64,000 nucleotides of DNA from Clostridia bacterium (lineage in GTDB: Bacteria > Bacillota > Clostridia > Oscillospirales > CAG-382). This document shows, piece by piece, positions 59,914-64,000 of this stretch; position 1 is the first letter of the stretch; each line of letters opens with the position of its first letter. The position numbers and the translations under genes are program-made. The stretch is taken from assembly GCA_017620655.1 (NCBI GenBank), contig JAGAUT010000079.1, forward strand, positions 1-64,000, read 5' to 3'. Below the pieces are notes generated by a model. That model did no database searches. It was not told the origin of the DNA and saw only the letters and a program-made list of their open reading frames with translations.

Positions 59914-61635
59914 ATGGCAAAAAATCTCTACAAGGCAAAATTTGAAGACAATCTGCCCCTCGGCGGCATCGCAACGGGGCATATAACCTTAGGCTGTGAT
60001 GGAAGCATTACAGCTCAGGCACCCACCTTTTTCGCAATAAAAGCAGAAAAGGGCGGTGAGCTTCTTGATGCAAGAATTTTACAAAGCTCACAGAGTGAGG
60101 CTGTAATTCTCCCCTGCTTTGAGAATGCTTCCGCGGCTTCATTTTTCCCCTTTACAGAGATTTGTTTCTCGGGCTCCTCCTTTCCCTTTGATGTAAAAAT
60201 GACAGCTTTCTCCCCCTTCATTCCTTTGAGCGACACAGACTCCGGAATACCCGCCGTTCTTTTTGAGCTTGAAGTGACGAACAAGGAGGACTCAAGAGTT
60301 GACTGCTCAGTGTGTCTTGTATCCGCAAACGTCAACCGTGACGGCATCAACCGCATGGGCTGTACCGACACGGGAGAGGCATACATTCATCTTTCGGGAA
60401 ACGGAAAGGATGCTCCAAACACCTGCATTGCCACCGGCGGCAAGAATGTCTCCTTTTGCGAATACACCTGCGCCGACGCTTTTATAAAGAACTTCACGGA
60501 AAATGAAACGCTTTACAACACAACAAAGTCAGAATATTCTTTCCCCTTTGCGAGCGGTGCATTATGCACCCACTTCTCACTCGGCAAAGGCGAGGTAAAA
60601 AGAGTAAGTTTCTGTCTTTCGTGGTACAGTCCGGAAAATGAATTCTCAAGAAACTACTACGCCCAGTATTTCGAGTCCGGTCTTGAATGTGCGTCCTACG
60701 TCTTCAGACAAAAGGAAAGACTTCACGGAGCAAGCACGGAGTTTTGCCAAAACATACTCGGTGCAACACTCCCCGAAAATGTTCTTGAAGAAGTCAACAA
60801 AGACCTCTTTTCATTTACGGGAAAAGGCTATATCCGTCTTGACGACGGATGTCTCATGTCGGGAGAAAGAATACGCTTTTCCGACACAGACAGCTTTATC
60901 TGCCGTTCTGACATTTTGGCAAGCATGTTTCCCGATCTTTCATATTCCGAGACAGAAAGTTTTTACAAATCGGGCATGTTTGACTCGGCAGGCGATGAGG
61001 ACATGCTGACACACATTCTCGCAAGCTACAGAAAATACATTCTTTGCGGCGACAACGATTCGCTTATTGAAGACTGGTACTACATTTCAAAATGCATGGA
61101 AAAGGTATTTGGCGAAGACGGAAATATAAAATCCAAAGCAGACGGAAAGTTATTGACTTGTGCAATCGGAGCTGCTGTCGAAATGTCAGATGCCGTAAAA
61201 GACAAAAAAAGGCATGAGCTATATTCGTCAATGCTTGATAACATGCCGCCTTGCCAGACTTCAATGGATATCGCAGAAGGCTATGCAAAAATCAATGAAA
61301 TCTCACGCTTTGAGTACAACGCTGTTTCAAAGCACATAGGCTTCAGCCCCGATTCCGATGCCTGTCCCCTTGATTTCGGAAACACCTTCAGATGCTTTTT
61401 CTGCACGCCCACCTGCTACGGCTATGTGGAAGAAGGCATTGACTACATTGAAATTAATCTTCTTCACGGTGTTCTTACCGTGCGAAGCTTCGGCGTTCCC
61501 AGAACACCGAGACTTGTTCAGTACGGGGGACGAAACTGGAAATTCACAAATGAAAACCTTGTGGCGGTTCTCGATTCGGATTTGGAGATTACACCCCAGA
61601 AAAAGCTTACAATATTCATTGATATAAAACAGTAA
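59914..61635 (+). CDS. GH116-like protein, short and possibly non-catalytic
   Basis: A 573-residue cytoplasmic protein. LPLGGIATGHITLGCDGSI at 14-32 matches the N-terminal beta-domain opening of GH116 glucosylceramidase-type hydrolases (PLGGIGTGxxxLGxDG), and DEDMLTHILASYRKYILCGD near 370-389 resembles the start of the catalytic alpha/alpha-barrel. GH116 enzymes usually exceed 650-800 residues. Here the barrel appears shortened to about 250 residues, and I could not find the expected catalytic Glu and Asp motifs. It has GGAGGA upstream and is followed 9 nt later by queA. It may be a degraded or repurposed family member; activity is doubtful. Confidence 0.65.
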   Translation: MAKNLYKAKFEDNLPLGGIATGHITLGCDGSITAQAPTFFAIKAEKGGELLDARILQSSQSEAVILPCFENASAASFFPFTEICFSGSSFPFDVKMTAFSPFIPLSDTDSGIPAVLFELEVTNKEDSRVDCSVCLVSANVNRDGINRMGCTDTGEAYIHLSGNGKDAPNTCIATGGKNVSFCEYTCADAFIKNFTENETLYNTTKSEYSFPFASGALCTHFSLGKGEVKRVSFCLSWYSPENEFSRNYYAQYFESGLECASYVFRQKERLHGASTEFCQNILGATLPENVLEEVNKDLFSFTGKGYIRLDDGCLMSGERIRFSDTDSFICRSDILASMFPDLSYSETESFYKSGMFDSAGDEDMLTHILASYRKYILCGDNDSLIEDWYYISKCMEKVFGEDGNIKSKADGKLLTCAIGAAVEMSDAVKDKKRHELYSSMLDNMPPCQTSMDIAEGYAKINEISRFEYNAVSKHIGFSPDSDACPLDFGNTFRCFFCTPTCYGYVEEGIDYIEINLLHGVLTVRSFGVPRTPRLVQYGGRNWKFTNENLVAVLDSDLEITPQKKLTIFIDIKQ

Positions 61636-61644
61636 GGAAAAATT

Positions 61645-62709
61645 ATGGAACTCAGGAAAAGCGATTACAATTATTATCTTCCGGAGGAGCTTATTGCACA
61701 GGTTCCCGCCGAGAAAAGAGATATGTCAAGATTATTCATACTTGACAGAAGCAAAGAAGAATACGAGCACAGGCATTTCTGCGACATAAAGGATTACTTG
61801 AAAAAAGGAGACTGTCTTGTTCTCAACAATTCCAAAGTTATCCCTGCCCGTCTTTTCTGCAAAAGATACATTAAAGACGGCGAAGGCAACCTGACGGGAG
61901 CTTTAGGCGAAACTGAAATTGAGGTTTTACTCCTAAAGAGACTTGACGACACAAAGTGGGAGTGCATAGTACGTCCCGGCAAAAAGATGACGGTTGGTGT
62001 CAAGGTACATTTTTCTGATGAGCTTGAAGCAGAAGTAGTTGAAGTTTTACCCGACGGCAACAGAATCCTTGATTTTTCCTACGAAGGCGAATTTTATTCT
62101 GTTCTTGACAAGGTTGGCGAAATGCCGCTTCCTCCGTATATCACAAGCAGAGAAAGTGAAAGAGACAGATACCAAACGGTCTACGCAAAGCACGAAGGTT
62201 CAAGTGCTGCACCCACAGCAGGACTTCACTTTACAGAGGAACTCTTAGAGGAAATAAAAAATATGGGCGTTGACATTGTTTATGTTACGCTTCATGTAGG
62301 TCTCGGAACATTCCGTCCCGTAAAAGAAGAAATAATTACCAACCACAAAATGCACTCAGAGTATTACTTCATTTCCGAAGACAGTGCAAACCGCATTAAC
62401 GAAACAAAAAAGAGAGGCGGCAGGGTTATCTGTGTCGGTACTACAAGCTGCCGGACAATCGAATCCGCGGCGGATGAAAGCGGATTTATCCACGCAGGAA
62501 GTGACAACACCGAGATTTTCATCTATCCCGGTGGAAGAAAAATAAGAGCCACCGACTGTCTTATAACAAACTTCCATCTTCCCGAAAGCACGCTGATTAT
62601 GCTCGTTTCCGCTTTTGCAGGCAGAGAAAAGGTGCTTGATGCTTATCGGGTTGCGGTTGAGGAAAAGTATAGGTTCTTCTCTTTTGGGGATGCGATGCTC
62701 ATCCTGTAG
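61645..62709 (+). CDS. queA: S-adenosylmethionine:tRNA ribosyltransferase-isomerase
   Basis: A 354-residue Que[24 protein letters not shown] opens the protein, [13 protein letters not shown] and [15 protein letters not shown] (the [11 protein letters not shown] signature) follow, and [17 protein letters not shown] and [10 protein letters not shown] complete the set. It transfers the ribosyl part of SAM to 7-aminomethyl-7-deazaguanine at the wobble position of tRNA, making epoxyqueuosine. AAGGAAA precedes the ATG. It is the second gene after the promoter at 59831; no tgt gene is in the window. Confidence 0.96.
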   Translation: MELRKSDYNYYLPEELIAQVPAEKRDMSRLFILDRSKEEYEHRHFCDIKDYLKKGDCLVLNNSKVIPARLFCKRYIKDGEGNLTGALGETEIEVLLLKRLDDTKWECIVRPGKKMTVGVKVHFSDELEAEVVEVLPDGNRILDFSYEGEFYSVLDKVGEMPLPPYITSRESERDRYQTVYAKHEGSSAAPTAGLHFTEELLEEIKNMGVDIVYVTLHVGLGTFRPVKEEIITNHKMHSEYYFISEDSANRINETKKRGGRVICVGTTSCRTIESAADESGFIHAGSDNTEIFIYPGGRKIRATDCLITNFHLPESTLIMLVSAFAGREKVLDAYRVAVEEKYRFFSFGDAMLIL

Positions 62710-62710
62710 G

Positions 62711-62752
62711 TATTCGGAATGAGGAGTTCGGAATGAGGAATTCGGAATTAAT
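62711..62752. repeat. Short degenerate tandem repeat after queA
   Basis: The unit TTCGGAATGAGGA(G/A) occurs twice in full, followed by a third partial copy TTCGGAATTAAT, immediately after the queA stop and before the terminator. No reading frame or known element fits. Confidence 0.6.
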
Positions 62753-62793
62753 ATAAGAATTTGTAAAACGTATTTCTTCAATATAAAAAAACA

Positions 62794-62823
62794 AAGCAGG
62801 CATTCACTACCGAATGTCTGCTT
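62794..62823. terminator. Bidirectional terminator between queA and the XRE gene
   Basis: A 12-bp stem with one wobble pair (62794-62805 with 62812-62823), A-rich on one side and T-rich on the other, overlapping the XRE stop codon. Confidence 0.8.
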
Positions 62824-63064
62824 ACTTTATTTCCTGCTCTAAATTCTTGAAAACATCTGCGTTAAAGAAATCCTGTATTGTTAATCCTAAGCCGTCGCAT
62901 ATCTTTTTTATCGTTGAAACGGTGGCACTGTTATTTCGTCCGCTTGTGATATTACTGAGTGTTGATTGAGTAATTCCGCAAATCGTGGACAATTTATTTA
63001 CTGTAATCCGTTTTTCTTCACAAAGCTGTAAAATCCTCTGTCGCGTTGCTTCTCCTATATTCAT
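62822..63064 (-). CDS. XRE-family HTH transcriptional regulator
   Basis: An 80-residue protein that is essentially one Cro/C1-type helix-turn-helix: RQRILQLCEEKRITVNKLST, then ICGITQSTLSNITSGRNNSA, then VSTIKKICDGLGLTIQDFF. The GITQSTLSNI helix is the recognition helix. AGGAG lies just upstream of the ATG. It is divergent from the two-helix membrane protein at 63187, and direct repeats TTTTGAGTT between them are a likely operator. It probably controls that gene and perhaps itself. Confidence 0.9.
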   Translation of the reverse strand: MNIGEATRQRILQLCEEKRITVNKLSTICGITQSTLSNITSGRNNSATVSTIKKICDGLGLTIQDFFNADVFKNLEQEIK

Positions 63065-63104
63065 ATCAAACTCCTACAAAACTGTTATACTACAATTCTA
63101 TCCA

Positions 63105-63136
63105 TTTTGAGTTAAAATAGTTAACCCTTTTGAGTT
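63105..63136. promoter_or_regulatory. Candidate XRE operator: two direct repeats
   Basis: TTTTGAGTT occurs at 63105-63113 and 63128-63136, 23 bp apart from start to start (about two helical turns). The second copy overlaps the first base pairs of the -35 box of the divergent promoter, so binding should repress it. Confidence 0.6.
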
Positions 63137-63163
63137 GACAAATGCAAATTGCTATGATATAAT
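63135..63163 (+). promoter_or_regulatory. Sigma-A promoter of the two-helix membrane protein gene
   Basis: TTGACA (63135-63140), 17 bp, TATAAT (63158-63163), followed by AAAAGGAGG and the ATG at 63187. This is a perfect-consensus promoter. Confidence 0.85.
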
Positions 63164-63186
63164 TGTAAAAAAAAGGAGGAATTTGT

Positions 63187-63789
63187 ATGGGGAAAAGTTA
63201 TAAAGCTTGGAGTAAAGAACTGGGAACAGTTTATATAGAGGAGGATTCTGGCATTGATACCCGTGGAAATGAGAACAAAAGCAATTATCTTAATCAACTG
63301 TTGCGCCAGTTAGGTCCTGTTGATGATTACTCTGACTACAAAAGGCAGAAGCATATAAACCAAAAGGAACTCATTTTACAAAAAATGACTGAAGACGAAA
63401 AAGCAGACTATGAAAAACACTTAAAATCTTTTGAGGACGAAATAACTGCTTTGGTTAACAAGTGCAAAGAAATTGAAAAAGTGATTAACAGACGACTGAA
63501 ATTACGAAGTTTTTTACCTGTTATTATTGCAATCCTTTTGTGGTTCCCTCGGATTATCTCAAATTTGAAAGTTCTTGATGTTGGAAGTATTGTTGGAAGT
63601 ATTGTTTTAATCTGGATTACCTATTTCATTATTGAAAAAATTTTCTCTTCATCACTGTTCTATAGACTATTCATATTTCCTTTGAACGTAGAAACAGCAA
63701 CAATCAAAAGCAAAATTGATATAATCAAAACTAAATCAAGAGACTATATTTACAACTATACTACCGAATTCATATCACCATATAATTAA
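63187..63789 (+). CDS. Two-helix membrane protein with coiled coil, unknown
   Basis: A 200-residue protein. The first 60 residues are charged and polar, a coiled coil is likely at 65-103 (repeated E/K with MTEDEKADYEKHLKSFEDEI), and two hydrophobic helices lie at about 108-126 and 132-152, followed by a basic C-terminus. I recognise no family. Perfect promoter and ribosome site suggest strong expression unless repressed by the divergent XRE protein. A regulator/membrane-protein pair of this kind can be a small stress or toxin-like module, but nothing in the sequence shows that. Confidence 0.7.
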   Translation: MGKSYKAWSKELGTVYIEEDSGIDTRGNENKSNYLNQLLRQLGPVDDYSDYKRQKHINQKELILQKMTEDEKADYEKHLKSFEDEITALVNKCKEIEKVINRRLKLRSFLPVIIAILLWFPRIISNLKVLDVGSIVGSIVLIWITYFIIEKIFSSSLFYRLFIFPLNVETATIKSKIDIIKTKSRDYIYNYTTEFISPYN

Positions 63790-63813
63790 CGGAGAGGTCA
63801 CCCTCTCCGTTTT
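63789..63813 (+). terminator. Terminator after the two-helix protein gene
   Basis: A 9-bp stem (63789-63797 with 63802-63810) with a TCAC loop and following T tract; the stem overlaps the stop codon end and may also serve the convergent EamA gene. Confidence 0.85.
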
Positions 63814-63814
63814 A

Positions 63815-64000
63815 TTATTTCTTATTGAAATTCAATTCACTTACAATACAAGCTCCGAGTATCAGCACCGCACCCACGACACCCGACACCGTCATTGGTT
63901 CTTTTAGCAGGAACACCGACAGAAGTATCGCAAATGCAGGGTCAATGTAACTATAGATTGCCACCGTTTCACTCGGAAGATGGTTCATTGAAGAAAAGTA
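63815..64000 (-). CDS. EamA-family (DMT superfamily) transporter, C-terminal part only
   Basis: The minus-strand frame entering from the right edge encodes 61 codons plus stop: YFSSMNHLPSETVAIYSYID, PAFAILLSVFLLKEP and SGVVGAVLILGACIVSELN. This is the final two helices of an EamA/RhaT-like permease, including the PxxAxLLxxxxLxEP signature. EamA members export amino acids or other small metabolites. The N-terminus lies outside the window. Confidence 0.85.
   Translation of the reverse strand, partial: YFSSMNHLPSETVAIYSYIDPAFAILLSVFLLKEPMTVSGVVGAVLILGACIVSELNFNKK

Noticed and set aside
59751-59915. A 55-codon N-terminal extension of PcrA.
   Set aside because: It covers both divergent promoters and encodes no family residues; GTG at 59750 has a strong ribosome site.
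1-64000. CRISPR arrays, insertion sequences, integrases, tRNA or rRNA genes.
   Set aside because: None was seen. No regularly spaced repeats, transposase motifs or tRNA-like clover-leaf sequences were recognised, though a tRNA search program would be the decisive test.

Overview
The window looks like the chromosome of a low-to-moderate GC, Gram-positive clostridial bacterium, probably an Oscillospiraceae/Ruminococcaceae-type gut Firmicute. The grounds are strong AGGAGG-type ribosome binding sites, consensus sigma-A promoters (TTGACA, 17 bp, TATAAT), frequent GTG and TTG starts, a zinc-finger L28, PcrA, and homologues typical of that group. No rRNA or tRNA gene was seen. Only the sequence was read, so family names rest on visible motifs and not on searches.

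Positions 3-11579 (minus strand) hold a five-gene operon: a small lipoprotein, a membrane-anchored von Willebrand A protein, a 1222-residue tubulin/FtsZ-superfamily protein, a two-helix membrane protein, and a multi-pass protein carrying a degenerate superfamily-2 helicase-like region that runs off the left edge. Three successive gaps are about 34 nt and the last pair overlaps. Its function is not known and it is the best candidate for a poorly described system. Positions 11888-13957 (plus strand) carry an LCAT-like lipase and an orphan gene.

Positions 13949-49610 (minus strand) hold two complete, parallel surface-glycan operons in tandem. Each begins with a near-identical strong promoter carrying a palindrome at the -10 box, then a DegT aminotransferase and an initiating sugar-phosphate transferase. 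Each has its own Wzx flippase, Wzy polymerase and glycosyltransferases, and each ends with the same type of nucleotidyltransferase (NTP_transf_5) using a TTG start. The upstream operon (49522-29868) encodes UDP-L-FucNAc synthesis (CapE/CapF/CapG-like), a PglC/D/E-like set, LicD, and an unusual HpcH-aldolase/glycosyltransferase fusion next to an Ldh_2 oxidoreductase. The downstream operon (29670-13949) encodes UDP-HexNAc dehydrogenase and 4-epimerase (a TviB/TviC-like pair) and a fused nucleotidyltransferase/sugar kinase. One gene in each operon is broken: a T7 frameshift in an acetyltransferase and an in-frame stop in a glycosyltransferase. A gpsA-wecB operon (51885-49792) lies immediately upstream and may feed precursors.

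Positions 52026-64000 are mostly ordinary chromosome: a DUF5131 plus GH78 rhamnosidase operon, a MATE transporter, a small membrane protein, a hairpin-rich intergenic region, rpmB, pcrA, a GH116-like protein with queA, a divergent XRE regulator/two-helix membrane protein pair, and the end of an EamA transporter.
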